A stretch of DNA of 64,000 nt, from the NCBI RefSeq assembly GCF_014648875.1, contig NZ_BMRY01000012.1, positions 1-64,000 on the forward strand, given 5' to 3'. Positions 8,793 through 20,167 of the stretch are shown here, one piece after another (within the stretch, counting starts at the first letter, position 1; each line of letters starts with the position of its first letter). Below the pieces are notes generated by a model. The model did not search any database. It was given only the letters and a program-made list of their open reading frames with translations, and was not told where the DNA came from. Both the position numbers and the translations under genes were made by a program. The stretch comes from Streptomyces parvus. Lineage in GTDB: Bacteria; Actinomycetota; Actinomycetes; Streptomycetales; Streptomycetaceae.

Positions 8793-8834
8793 ACGGGACG
8801 GTCCGATGCCCCACGGGGTGCCGGACCGTCCCGT
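8793..8834 (+). terminator. stem-loop terminator after the MerR gene
   Basis: A 13-bp perfect stem (acgggacggtccg / cggaccgtcccgt) encloses an inner cccc-ac-gggg hairpin. Only a weak T stretch follows. It separates the MerR gene from dinB. Confidence 0.6.
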
Positions 8835-8863
8835 TGTCAGTGCCGTAGGGCAGCATCGAGGGT

Positions 8864-10312
8864 GTGAGACCCGCGCCCACCATCCTTCACCTGGACATGG
8901 ACGCCTTCTACGCCTCGGCGGAGCAGGCGGCCAAACCGAGTCTGCGCGGCAAGGCGGTCGTGGTGGGCGGCCTCGGCCCGCGCGGAGTGGTCGCCACCGC
9001 CTCGTACGAGGCCCGGCGCCTGGGCGTGCACTCGGCGATGCCCACCGCGCAGGCCCGGCGGCTCGCACCCAACGCTGCCTACCTGGTGCCCCGCTTCTCG
9101 CTGTACCGGACGGTGAGCGACCAGGTGATGGAGCTGCTGGGGCGGCTGTCCCCCCTGGTGGAGCCGCTCAGCCTGGACGAGGCCTTCGTGGACCTGGAGG
9201 CCGGCGGGACGGCGGACGACTCGGCCTCGGCCCGTGCCACGGGGGAGGGGCTGCGGGCCGCCATCCGGGCGGTGACCGGCCTCAGCGGATCCGTCGGACT
9301 CGCGGGCTCCAAGATGCTCGCCAAGATCGCCTCCGAGGAGGCCAAGCCCGACGGGCTGCTCCTCATCGAGCCGGGTACCGAGCGCGAGCTGCTCGCCCCC
9401 ATGTCCGTACGCATCCTGCCGGGGGTCGGCCCGGCCACCGGCGACCATCTCCGGCGCGCGGGGATGACCACCGTCCACGACCTGGCCGAGGCAGGTGAGG
9501 CGGAGCTCGTACGGCTGGTCGGCAAGGCCCACGGCCACGGGCTCCACCGGATGGCGCTGGGCCTCGACGACCGGCCGGTGGTCGCCGAACGGGACGCCAA
9601 GTCCGTATCGGTGGAGGACACCTTCGACGTGGACCTGCACGACCGGGTGCGGGTGCGTGCCGAGGTCGAGCGGCTGGCCGTGCGGTGCGTGGAGCGGCTG
9701 CGCGCCGCCGACCGGTCGGGCCGCACGGTGGTGCTGAAGGTGCGCCGCTACGACTTCTCCACCCTGACCCGCTCCGAAACGCTCAGAGGCCCCACGGACG
9801 ACCCCACGGTGGTCCGCGAGGCGGCGGCGCGGCTGCTGGAGTCCGTCGACACCACGGGCGGCGTACGGCTCCTGGGGGTCGGGGTCACGGGGCTCGCCGA
9901 CTACACCCAGGAGGACCTGTTCGCCCAGGCCGCCGATGCCCGGGAGCTCGCGCAGCGGGACCGGGAGCACTACGCGCCGGCCGCGGAGGAGCCCGTTCCG
10001 GAGCCCGAGGCGGACAGCGCCGATCAGCTCGCCGCGCGGCGCTGGCCGGCCGGACACGACGTGCACCACGAGGAGCACGGGCACGGCTGGGTGCAGGGCA
10101 GCGGGATCGGCCGGGTCACCGTCCGGTTCGAGGAACCGTGGAGCGCGCCCGGCCGGGTCCTCACCTTCCGGATCGACGACCCGCTGCTTCGGCCCGCCGA
10201 TCCGCTGCCGCTCGTCCGCGAGAGTCCTGACTACTCCTCCTGGCCGGCCAGCCTGCCGAAGTCCCGGTCGTCGGGGGCCGCGGCCTCCGGGGGCGGGGAG
10301 TCCAGCCCGTAA
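8864..10312 (+). CDS. dinB: DNA polymerase IV (Y family)
   Basis: A translesion polymerase of 482 aa that copies past damaged bases without proofreading. Catalytic motifs are complete: HLDMDAFYA (about 8-16) and SLDEAFVDL (about 102-110) supply the metal-binding acidic residues; the little-finger domain runs to about 370. A C-terminal extension of about 110 residues (to RESPDYSSW...) is longer than in E. coli DinB. No obvious beta-clamp peptide is seen at the very end. The last 82 bases overlap the convergent PRC-barrel gene. Confidence 0.93.
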   Translation: MRPAPTILHLDMDAFYASAEQAAKPSLRGKAVVVGGLGPRGVVATASYEARRLGVHSAMPTAQARRLAPNAAYLVPRFSLYRTVSDQVMELLGRLSPLVEPLSLDEAFVDLEAGGTADDSASARATGEGLRAAIRAVTGLSGSVGLAGSKMLAKIASEEAKPDGLLLIEPGTERELLAPMSVRILPGVGPATGDHLRRAGMTTVHDLAEAGEAELVRLVGKAHGHGLHRMALGLDDRPVVAERDAKSVSVEDTFDVDLHDRVRVRAEVERLAVRCVERLRAADRSGRTVVLKVRRYDFSTLTRSETLRGPTDDPTVVREAAARLLESVDTTGGVRLLGVGVTGLADYTQEDLFAQAADARELAQRDREHYAPAAEEPVPEPEADSADQLAARRWPAGHDVHHEEHGHGWVQGSGIGRVTVRFEEPWSAPGRVLTFRIDDPLLRPADPLPLVRESPDYSSWPASLPKSRSSGAAASGGGESSP

Positions 10313-10605
10313 TGCCGGTAGAGCTGCAGTTCCTGTTCGGGCGAAAGGTGCCGGCCGACGCCGAAGTCCGGCGCGCCCTTGATCAACGCCCGGTCGAAGG
10401 GGACGCGCAAAGCGTCCTCGACGAATTCGCTGGGCTCCAGCGGGACGAAGGCGTCCCTGCTGAACAGGCCGGTGCGCACGGCAGCCCACTCGGGCACCCC
10501 GGTCGCGTCGTCGAGATAGACCTCATCCACCGTTCCGATCTTGGCGCCCTTGCGATCGAAGGCCTTGCGGCCGATCAGGCGGCGCGGATCGATGTCCGTC
10601 TGCAC
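10231..10605 (-). CDS. PRC-barrel domain protein
   Basis: A small protein of 124 aa: a PRC-barrel beta fold at residues 5-80 (DPRRLIGRKAFDRKGAKIGTVDEVYLDD) and a C-terminal helix with PEQELQLYRHYGL. Such proteins occur in RNA processing, photosynthetic reaction centres and stress functions; the role here is unknown. The GTG at 10605 is chosen because GGGAGG lies 4 bases upstream; the frame extends ten codons further without a ribosome site. Its 3' end runs into dinB on the other strand. Confidence 0.82.
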   Translation of the reverse strand: MQTDIDPRRLIGRKAFDRKGAKIGTVDEVYLDDATGVPEWAAVRTGLFSRDAFVPLEPSEFVEDALRVPFDRALIKGAPDFGVGRHLSPEQELQLYRHYGLDSPPPEAAAPDDRDFGRLAGQEE

Positions 10606-10743
10606 GGTGCCTCCCACTGGTCGCGGACTGCTCACGGCGGTCCTGTCGCTCCACCAGCACCAGACAAATGCAGATCCGTGGTGTCGGCCACTCGAGAGCT
10701 CCGGCGCGGAGGCCGCTGGTACGCTGGCAGTGGCTGCTGACCC

Positions 10744-10965
10744 CGTGCGGGAGAGTCCTCCGGTGGAGAATCCGGAGGCGCCGAAGGAGCAACTCCTCCC
10801 CGGAATCTCTCAGGCCCCCGTACCGCACGGACGAGGTCACTCTGGAAAGCAGGGCGGATCCGTGCGGGCGCAGGCCCGGGTGGACCCTGACCCTCACCGA
10901 CGGTGAAAGTCGGCACGCCCCCGGGCGGGCCGGTGAAGCTCTCAGGTTGAGATGACAGAGGGGGA
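10744..10965 (+). ncRNA. tandem glycine riboswitch
   Basis: Two glycine aptamers stand in series in the leader of gcvP. The first (about 10744-10858) shows cgggagag, gccgaaggagcaa and aatctctcaggc followed by actctggaaagc. The second (about 10862-10965) shows caccgacggtgaaagtcggc and gaagctctcagg. The layout matches the known class; glycine riboswitches controlling gcv genes are established in Streptomyces griseus. It probably raises gcvP expression when glycine is in excess. TACGCT at 10720-10725 is a possible -10 element. Confidence 0.9.
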
Positions 10966-11029
10966 GGCCGTCCGGGCACCCGCGCCGTGGTGCCCCTCGC
11001 AGGTCGTGACAGACCAGGAGGCCTCCACC

Positions 11030-13915
<2,886 letters not shown>

Positions 13916-13967
13916 ATCAGCCTGTCACAGGGCGTGCGCCGGGAGCGGCGCGCGCCGGACATGCGTC

Positions 13968-14006
13968 GGGGCCGGTGCGGAGATCTCTCCGGGCCGGCCC
14001 CTTTTT
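13968..14006 (+). terminator. gcvP terminator
   Basis: ggggccgg (13968-13975) pairs with ccggcccc (13994-14001), with an inner cggaga/tctccg stem and a run of five T. This is a classic Rho-independent terminator. Confidence 0.88.
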
Positions 14007-14034
14007 CCGTATGGCTTCTTCCGTACGGCCGCTC

Positions 14035-14241
14035 TCAGGCGGCCTTCACCGCGCGGCCGGCTGCCAGCGGCCGGTGCGGGGCGATGATCTGCCCGTCGGG
14101 CAGCAGTTCGCCGGTGTCCTCGAAGAGCAGGACGCCGTTGCACAGGAGGCTCCACCCCTGTTCGGGGTGGTGGGCGCTCAGGCGGGCGGCCTCCCGGTCG
14201 GGCGAATCAGCGGTGGGGCAGGGTGGCTGGTGCTGGCACAT
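14035..14241 (-). CDS. DUF5999 family small protein
   Basis: A 68-aa protein starting MCQHQPPCPTADSPDREA, with WSLLCNGVLLFEDTGELLPDG in the middle. This is a small family conserved in streptomycetes (DUF5999) with Cys residues at positions 2 and 8 that might bind metal. The function is unknown. The ATG at 14241 is chosen because conservation, as I recall the family, begins at MCQH; upstream in-frame codons have no ribosome site. Confidence 0.75.
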   Translation of the reverse strand: MCQHQPPCPTADSPDREAARLSAHHPEQGWSLLCNGVLLFEDTGELLPDGQIIAPHRPLAAGRAVKAA

Positions 14242-14478
14242 GGATGGGTTCTTTCGCTGCGTCGAGTCGAATGTCCTGCGGCTGGATGAGTCGTTCATGG
14301 CCGCCCCCGTATCAGTCGGTCCGGTCCCAGTGTTGCCCTACGGGGAAGATTCCGCAGGGATTTCGCTGCAGCACCCGTACTCCTCCCATGACGCATCACC
14401 CGCGCGGACGGTTCACCGCAACTGCACGGTCCCTTTGGGTGGTTCGGGGTGGCCGGATGGGGCTAGTCCGAGCGGGCA

Positions 14479-14557
14479 GCACAGCGCCCCCGCAGTGCCC
14501 CCCTTCCGTCGCCCGGCGTGCTGAGGGCGGATGAGGGGCGCCACGGGGGCGCTGTGC
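14479..14557 (-). terminator. long inverted repeat, possible terminator
   Basis: gcacagcgccccc (14479-14491) is repeated in inverse at 14545-14557, a perfect 13-bp stem with a 53-base loop. It lies just beyond the stop of the leftward gene at 14572, so it probably ends that transcript. The rest of 14242-14571 shows no gene; it must hold the promoter of the DUF5999 gene. Confidence 0.5.
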
Positions 14558-14571
14558 CGGGCCGGCGTCGG

Positions 14572-15156
14572 TCAGGCCGAGCTGAGGAGCGGCCCGGGGG
14601 CCACCCGCAGCGAGATGACGGGCAGCAGATCGGCGACCCGGTGCGGGCGGTGCGCGGCGATGCCCGGCGGGGCCGGAGCCAGGGGCACCAGGACGTCCGT
14701 CGGAGCGAGCACCCCGCCGGAGGGATCGGCCTCGGTGTCGCCGTGCAGCCACAGGGTGAGCATGTACAGCTCCGGGATGGACAGCAGCCGCGCCTGGCAG
14801 CCGGTGGCCGACGCCTCCGCCTGCCGGACGGCCAGTTCCGTCGAGGCGAGGTAGGGGCCTTCGAAGAAGTGCGAGAAGGTCCAGCCGTCGGGGGTGAGCA
14901 CGGTGTCCGCCGCGGCGACCGCGCGGCCCTCGCTCCGGATCAGGAAACGCCAGGCCGCCAGGCGGGTCAGCGGCGCGGCCCCGGTGGGGGCGATCCGGTC
15001 CAGCACATGGACGGGAAGCGGTAGTTCGGGGCTCAGCGGTCCCTGGACGGACCGGAGAGCGGAGGTGCGGGCTTCGCGGACGGCGGTGGGAGAACCGAGG
15101 GCCGCGAGAACGCTGCGCAGGGCGGGCGCGGGAGCCGAGGGAACATGCAGCGGCAT
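14572..15156 (-). CDS. hypothetical protein conserved in streptomycetes
   Basis: A soluble protein of 194 aa that I do not recognise. It is rich in Ala, Leu and Pro, has no signal peptide or membrane span, and contains AAWRFLIRSEGRAVAAADTVL and LSIPELYMLTLWLHGD. The ATG at 15156 is preceded by GAGAGG with suitable spacing; the frame stays open for 49 codons upstream without another ribosome site. The gene stands alone, transcribed leftward, between the DUF5999 gene and the divergent ligase gene. Confidence 0.65.
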   Translation of the reverse strand: MPLHVPSAPAPALRSVLAALGSPTAVREARTSALRSVQGPLSPELPLPVHVLDRIAPTGAAPLTRLAAWRFLIRSEGRAVAAADTVLTPDGWTFSHFFEGPYLASTELAVRQAEASATGCQARLLSIPELYMLTLWLHGDTEADPSGGVLAPTDVLVPLAPAPPGIAAHRPHRVADLLPVISLRVAPGPLLSSA

Positions 15157-15638
15157 AGTGGGTCGCCTCTCACTTCGGAGACACGGTGGAGCTTGGGCGG
15201 GTGCAGACGGCGCTGTCGGCGTGCGGGCCAGAGGAGGCCGGTGACGGGCGAGTCGTATCAACTCTCTGCCTCGTTGAGCGGAGTTTATATGACGCGTGTT
15301 CACACAGTGTTTCCGCTAGCAGTCGGGGATATGCCACGCAAGGCGTCATCCGGCCTTCGAAACGCGGTATTCCTGAGGATTTGATCTGCCGCGGCCGACT
15401 CCGACCTGGCACCCTTCCGGTGGTACGGACGGCCGAAACTCATCGGTGTTTTCACCACGCATGATCCAGCTGAAAATGCCCCGTGCCGCATGCCTTGGGA
15501 ATGTGCCCCCGGTCTCCTGCAACCAGACTATCGGGTATCGGAGGCCCGTGGGGGCGTTACGGATCACTCTCGCTGGGCATTATCGATCGTGATGCGCGGC
15601 CTGGGCCGCGGGCCGCCCACTGGAGGAGGGACCCCTCG
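15157..15638. other. divergent intergenic region
   Basis: These 482 bases separate two divergent genes and must carry both promoters. AT-richer patches occur near 15284-15305 (gagtttatatgacgcg) and 15575-15590 (gcattatcgatcg). I see no gene, RNA family or strong hairpin. Confidence 0.5.
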
Positions 15639-17144
15639 ATGGGGGAGAAGGTCGTGGCGGGAGCCGTTGACCTGTCCGATCGACAGGAGTACCGGACGAA
15701 GCTCAACCGGTGCCTGGAGGGGCTGGGGAGGCTTCTGGAGGAGCGGAGGTTCGACCGTCCGCGGAACCTGATGGGGCTGGAGATAGAGCTGAATCTCGCG
15801 GGTTCCGACGGGCTGCCCCGGATGATGAATCAGCAAGTGCTCCGACGCATCGCGAGCCGGGATTTCCAGACCGAACTGGGGATGTTCAATCTCGAAGTGA
15901 ATATCGTTCCGCACCGCCTCGGCGGCCGGGTATTCGATCAGCTCTCGGAGGAGTTGCGGACCGGCCTCGCCTATGCGCACCGGAAGGCGGGGGAGGTCGA
16001 CGCGGGGATCGTGATGATCGGAATCCTGCCCACCCTGGGGGAGCACGACGTGGTGTCCGCGAATCTCTCGGACGTGGACCGCTACACCCTGCTCAACGAC
16101 CAAATGGCGGCCGCCCGGGGGGAGGATTTCGCCCTGGATATCGAGGGCGTCGAGCGATTGGTCTGCACCTCGCCCTCGATCGCCCCGGAGTCGGCCTGCA
16201 CCTCGGTCCAGCTGCATCTCCAGGTGACACCGGCCCGGTTCGCCGACGTCTGGAACGCCGCGCAGGCGATCACCGGCGTCCAGATCGCGCTGGGAGCCAA
16301 CGCCCCGTTCCTGTTCGGCAAGGAGCTGTGGCGCGAGTCCCGGCCGCCCCTGTTCCAGCAGGCCACCGACGTACGGCCGCCGGAGCTGGCGAACCAGGGC
16401 GTACGCCCCAGGACCTGGTTCGGGGAGCGCTGGATCAGCTCCGCGCACGAGCTGTTCGAGGAGAACCTGCGGTACTTCCCCCCGCTCCTGCCGATCTGCG
16501 ACGACGAGGACCCCCTGGAGGTGCTGGACGGGGGCGGGGTGCCCGAGCTGGGCGAGCTGGTGCTGCACAACGGCACCGTCTACCGCTGGAACCGCCCGGT
16601 GTACGGGATCGCCGACGGTGTTCCCCATCTGCGGGTGGAGAACCGCGTCCTGCCCGCCGGGCCGACGGTCACCGACGTGATCGCCAACGCCGCGTTCTAC
16701 TACGGGCTCGTCCGGGCGCTCGCCGAGGAGTCCCGGCCGGTGTGGAGCCGGCTGCCGTTCGAGGCCGCCGAGGAGAATTTCACCGAGGCCTGCCGGCACG
16801 GCATCGAGGCCGAGCTGCTCTGGCCCCGGCCGGGCCGTTCCGGCGGGCTGGCCAGGGTCCCCGCCGTACAGCTGGTTCTGGAGGAACTGCTGCCGCTGGC
16901 CGCCGCCGGTCTGGACGCCTGGCACATCGAGCCCGCGGACCGGGACCGCTATCTCGGCGTGATCGAGGAGCGGTGCAGGCGGCGCGTCAACGGGGCCTCC
17001 TGGCAGGTCGCCACGTACGACCGGGCCCTGGACGCCGGGCTCGGGCGGGAGGCGGCACTCGCGGCCATGACGCGGCGCTACGCCGAGCTGATGCACGCGG
17101 GGGAGCCGGTGCACACCTGGCCGGTGGGCTTCCCGGCGCCCTGA
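15639..17144 (+). CDS. glutamate-cysteine ligase family (GCS2) protein
   Basis: A protein of 501 aa in the carboxylate-amine ligase / GCS2 superfamily, with GLEIELNL near residue 46 (the first acidic metal-binding strand), LEVNIVPHRL near 85 and TSVQLHLQV near 190. Members join glutamate to an amine using ATP, but many of this longer actinobacterial subgroup are uncharacterised and streptomycetes make mycothiol rather than glutathione, so the substrate is open. GGAGGAGGG lies 8 bases before the ATG. The gene appears monocistronic. Confidence 0.8.
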   Translation: MGEKVVAGAVDLSDRQEYRTKLNRCLEGLGRLLEERRFDRPRNLMGLEIELNLAGSDGLPRMMNQQVLRRIASRDFQTELGMFNLEVNIVPHRLGGRVFDQLSEELRTGLAYAHRKAGEVDAGIVMIGILPTLGEHDVVSANLSDVDRYTLLNDQMAAARGEDFALDIEGVERLVCTSPSIAPESACTSVQLHLQVTPARFADVWNAAQAITGVQIALGANAPFLFGKELWRESRPPLFQQATDVRPPELANQGVRPRTWFGERWISSAHELFEENLRYFPPLLPICDDEDPLEVLDGGGVPELGELVLHNGTVYRWNRPVYGIADGVPHLRVENRVLPAGPTVTDVIANAAFYYGLVRALAEESRPVWSRLPFEAAEENFTEACRHGIEAELLWPRPGRSGGLARVPAVQLVLEELLPLAAAGLDAWHIEPADRDRYLGVIEERCRRRVNGASWQVATYDRALDAGLGREAALAAMTRRYAELMHAGEPVHTWPVGFPAP

Positions 17145-17189
17145 GGGCGGTCATACGCGGGGAGCGACGGGACCGGACCGGCCGGTGGA

Positions 17190-17344
17190 CCCGTCGCTCC
17201 GGTGCGGTGCGGTGCGGCGGGTCGGGACCGTTGTCACGCTGCGGTCGGTCAGGACCTCGTTCCGGTGCGGTCGGTCGGGACCCTCGTTCCGGTGCGGTGC
17301 GGCCGGGCCCGCAGCGCCGGTGCGGTGTGGCCGCTTCGGGCCCC
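17190..17344. repeat. degenerate short tandem repeats
   Basis: Several imperfect copies of (t)tccggtgcggt(c/g)cgg with gggacc spacers fill the space between two convergent genes. The sequence is low-complexity and non-coding. Confidence 0.6.
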
Positions 17345-19138
17345 TCACTCCTGGGCGGCGCGTCCGTTCTGACCCGCCGCCATGATGGCCTGGAGGATCA
17401 CCGCCTGGATCTCCGCCGGGTCGCTCACCTCGTAGCCGTCGCCGCCGGTGACCCGGGCGATCTCGGCGACCTCGTCGCGGTCCGCGTCCGGGCCCACCGC
17501 GATCGCGATGACCGGGACGGGGCGCTCCGGATCGACGAGCGCCTTCAGCTCCGTGATGAGGCCGCTCCGCGAGATGCCGTTCGTGTCCTGGTTGGAGCCG
17601 TCGGTGAGGATCACCAGGGCGTTGAACTTCCCTTTCACATACGTCGACCTGGCCTCCTTGTACGAGGCCAGCGTGGTGTCGTACAGCCCGGTGGCGCCGC
17701 CGGGCACCGGCTGGAGCCCCGCGAACGCCGCTGTGAGTTTCTCGCGGTGGGTTCCGCCGCCCGCCGCCGGGTCGCCGAGCCGCTTCGTCTCCATGAGCCG
17801 CCGGAAGTCCTTCTCGCCGTCCAGCGTGGTGGCGAACTCCCACAGCCCGATCTCGTCGTCGGGCGTGAACTGGTCCAGCGCCTGGATCAGCGAGTCCTTG
17901 GTGACGTCCATCCGGGACTGGTTCCGCCCCGGCACGAGCGTCGCCATGGAGCCCGAAGCGTCGACCACCGTGGTCAGCCGGGCGCTCTGCACGGTGATCG
18001 TCCACATCCCCAGCGTCTCCTGGAGCGCCTCGGCCGAGGGCGCCTCGGCGGCCGGTTCCGCGTACGGCTGGGGCTTCCTGCCGCCGGCCGCCGCGACGAG
18101 GGAGTCCTCCGCACTGCCGTCACCGGCCCGGAACCCGTGCTCGGCGAACGTGGCCCGAGCCTCCCGGTCGCCCAGCAGGTTCATGAAGCGCAGGGCCGCG
18201 CGGGACTCCGCGGTGCTCAGCCGTGGCTCGTTCACCAGCGTGTACGGGTAGTCCAGCAGCGGAGTGCCGTCCTCCGGGTAGAAGAGGTCCAGCTTGCCGG
18301 CGCCGGTCGCCTCCGCGTTGTGGGCGAAGGCAGCCTGTTCGGAGATCAGGACCGCCTGGTTGCGCTTCGGATTGCCCTCCTCGGCCCCGGACGTGCTCCG
18401 CGCCAGGGTCTCCAGCACCTGTGCATCGCCGTCCGACATCCGCTCGGCGAGCACCTTCGCGGTCTGGGCGACCCGGGTGTCGCTGTCCCCGCCCTGCCGT
18501 GCGGACGAGGCGCCGATGCCGGCGAGCGCCAGCAGCCCGGTGGCGCTGCGCGCCGGGTCGGCGGCACCGAGGCGTACCCGGTTCGAACCGAGCGCCCCGG
18601 CGACCAACTCGGCCCAGGTGTACGCCTTACGGGGCCAGCCCAGGGCCCGTGAGGCGGACGGCACCATGGCGAGGGCCACGGGGGAGGAGGCCACCGAGTC
18701 GGACGGCGAGACGGGGATGCCCTCGCCCAGCCCCTTGGCCCGCTCCAGCCACAGATCGGAGTCGGGCAGCCAGACCTGGAAGTCGGGTTCCGCGTCTCCT
18801 GCCGCGAGGGCTTCGGCGACCTTGTGCGCATCGCGGGCCAGCACCTCCACGGCGAGGCAGCGGCCGTCGGCCTTCACCTCGTCGGCGCGGGCCTGCTCGG
18901 CTATGGAACGTACGGCGGGGGCGATGTCCGGGGACGCGACCACGGACAGGTGCACCGCGGAGTCCTCGCAGGACTCGGAGAACGACAACAGGCCGCCCTT
19001 GGCCGCGACAGCCGTTCCCGTCGCCACGGCGAGGACGAGCAGGGTGGCGATGGCGACCGTACGACGTCGGCGCCGGGTGCTCGGGTGGCCCCGGCGTCCC
19101 TCCGCCGCGTGGCTGTCGGGCAAGCTATGACGTCCCAT
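17345..19138 (-). CDS. extracellular solute-binding and von Willebrand factor A domain protein
   Basis: A protein of 597 aa. A basic N-terminus with one membrane anchor (about 28-46, VAIATLLVLAVATGTAVA) is followed by a periplasmic-binding-like domain (about 60-370) and a VWA domain (about 385-590). The metal site motif DASGS is intact near residue 393, with later TDGS and a Thr-rich loop. VWA domains bind protein partners or ligands through the metal. The fusion is common in actinomycetes but functionally unexplored. AAGGAGG lies 11 bases before the ATG. Confidence 0.85.
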   Translation of the reverse strand: MGRHSLPDSHAAEGRRGHPSTRRRRRTVAIATLLVLAVATGTAVAAKGGLLSFSESCEDSAVHLSVVASPDIAPAVRSIAEQARADEVKADGRCLAVEVLARDAHKVAEALAAGDAEPDFQVWLPDSDLWLERAKGLGEGIPVSPSDSVASSPVALAMVPSASRALGWPRKAYTWAELVAGALGSNRVRLGAADPARSATGLLALAGIGASSARQGGDSDTRVAQTAKVLAERMSDGDAQVLETLARSTSGAEEGNPKRNQAVLISEQAAFAHNAEATGAGKLDLFYPEDGTPLLDYPYTLVNEPRLSTAESRAALRFMNLLGDREARATFAEHGFRAGDGSAEDSLVAAAGGRKPQPYAEPAAEAPSAEALQETLGMWTITVQSARLTTVVDASGSMATLVPGRNQSRMDVTKDSLIQALDQFTPDDEIGLWEFATTLDGEKDFRRLMETKRLGDPAAGGGTHREKLTAAFAGLQPVPGGATGLYDTTLASYKEARSTYVKGKFNALVILTDGSNQDTNGISRSGLITELKALVDPERPVPVIAIAVGPDADRDEVAEIARVTGGDGYEVSDPAEIQAVILQAIMAAGQNGRAAQE

Positions 19139-19176
19139 GTCGGTGGTACCCCTCCTTGAGGATCAAACAAGGAAAA

Positions 19177-19212
19177 GGGGGACCCGACCATCAGTGATGG
19201 TGGTCGTCCCCC
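19177..19212. other. strong hairpin between divergent genes
   Basis: GGGGGAC (19177-19183) pairs with GTCCCCC (19206-19212) and an inner ACCATC/GATGGT stem continues it around a 3-nt loop. It lies 38 bases upstream of the VWA gene start and could be a leader structure or an operator. Confidence 0.55.
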
Positions 19213-19302
19213 GGCCTGTCGCGCATGATCTTCGTACCTGTATTCGAGACCCTGGCGGGACGGTCGGTGGGATGAGACGCGATTGCAGAACAAAAGGCAG
19301 GT

Positions 19303-20103
19303 GTGCAGGTGGAGGCCGGGCGCGTGGCTGAATATTGTCCCCAAGAGGCCGTGTCACGAAGGATCCTGCGGTCCGAGGTGGTGCTGGTCCTGGCGCTCTC
19401 CCTGGGCGCCAGCGCACTGTCGGCCCTCATCAGTTTCATCGGATCCCTGACGAAACCGGGAGGATTGAAGGACCAGGCGGCGACGCTCAACGGCTCGTAC
19501 GCTCCGGGCCGCCCATGGCTTGATCTGGCATGGCAAATGTTCGGGATCGCAACGGCTCTGGTGCCGGTCGCGCTGGTCGCGCATCTGCTGATCCGGGAGG
19601 GGGCGGGCCTGCGGGCCATTGGCTTCGACCGTACGAAGCCCTGGTTCGACCTCGGCCGGGGAACCCTCGTCGCGGCCGGCATCGGCAGCGCCGGCCTCGC
19701 CTTCTACCTCGTGGCCCGTGCCACCGGATTCAACCTGACGGTCGTTCCCGAGTCCCTGCCCGACGTCTGGTGGAAGTTCCCCGTACTGATTCTCTCGGCG
19801 ATCCAGAACTCCGTGGTGGAGGAGGTCATCGTCGTCGGGTATCTGCTGCGCAGGCTCGGGCAGTTGGGCTGGACGCCGATGGCCGCCCTGGTGGCCAGCT
19901 CCGTACTGCGCGGGTCCTACCACCTGTACCAGGGGATCGGCGGCTTCATCGGCAACGTGGTGATGGGCGTCGTCTTCGTGCTGCTCTACCGGCGCTGGGG
20001 CCGGGTGGGCCCGCTGGTCGTCGCGCACGCGCTCCTGGACATCGGGGCGTTCGTCGGGTACGCGCTGCTCGCGGGCCGGGTGGACTGGCTGCCGACGCCG
20101 TAG
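19303..20103 (+). CDS. CPBP family intramembrane metalloprotease-like protein
   Basis: A protein of 266 aa with about seven hydrophobic segments. The CPBP/Abi region shows EEVIVVGYLLRR (about 173-184), RGSYHLYQG (about 206-214) and VVAHALLD (about 243-250), which supply the Glu and His residues expected of the family. The Arg normally found three residues after the Glu pair is absent. The family includes the CAAX-type endopeptidase Rce1 and bacterial membrane proteases; the substrate is unknown. The GTG at 19303 has AAAGGCAGG upstream. Confidence 0.82.
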   Translation: MQVEAGRVAEYCPQEAVSRRILRSEVVLVLALSLGASALSALISFIGSLTKPGGLKDQAATLNGSYAPGRPWLDLAWQMFGIATALVPVALVAHLLIREGAGLRAIGFDRTKPWFDLGRGTLVAAGIGSAGLAFYLVARATGFNLTVVPESLPDVWWKFPVLILSAIQNSVVEEVIVVGYLLRRLGQLGWTPMAALVASSVLRGSYHLYQGIGGFIGNVVMGVVFVLLYRRWGRVGPLVVAHALLDIGAFVGYALLAGRVDWLPTP

Positions 20104-20108
20104 GGGAA

Positions 20109-20158
20109 CGCCCCCGGGGCCGGAGCCGCTCCGGGGGCCGGAACCCCGTAGGGGGCGC
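20109..20158. terminator. bidirectional stem-loop terminator
   Basis: cgccccc (20109-20115) pairs with gggggcg near 20152-20158, and an inner ggag-ccg-ctcc hairpin is present. It sits between the convergent CPBP and PhzF-like genes. Confidence 0.6.
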
Positions 20159-20167
20159 TTCGGGGGG

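Noticed and set aside
18570..18600. ggttcgaacc-like sequence, considered as a tRNA T-loop
   Set aside because: No cloverleaf arms surround it and it lies inside the VWA protein gene; no tRNA gene was found in the window.
15710..18652. Plus-strand frame of 980 codons across two genes
   Set aside because: It runs out of frame through the ligase gene and antisense through the VWA gene, with low-complexity composition.
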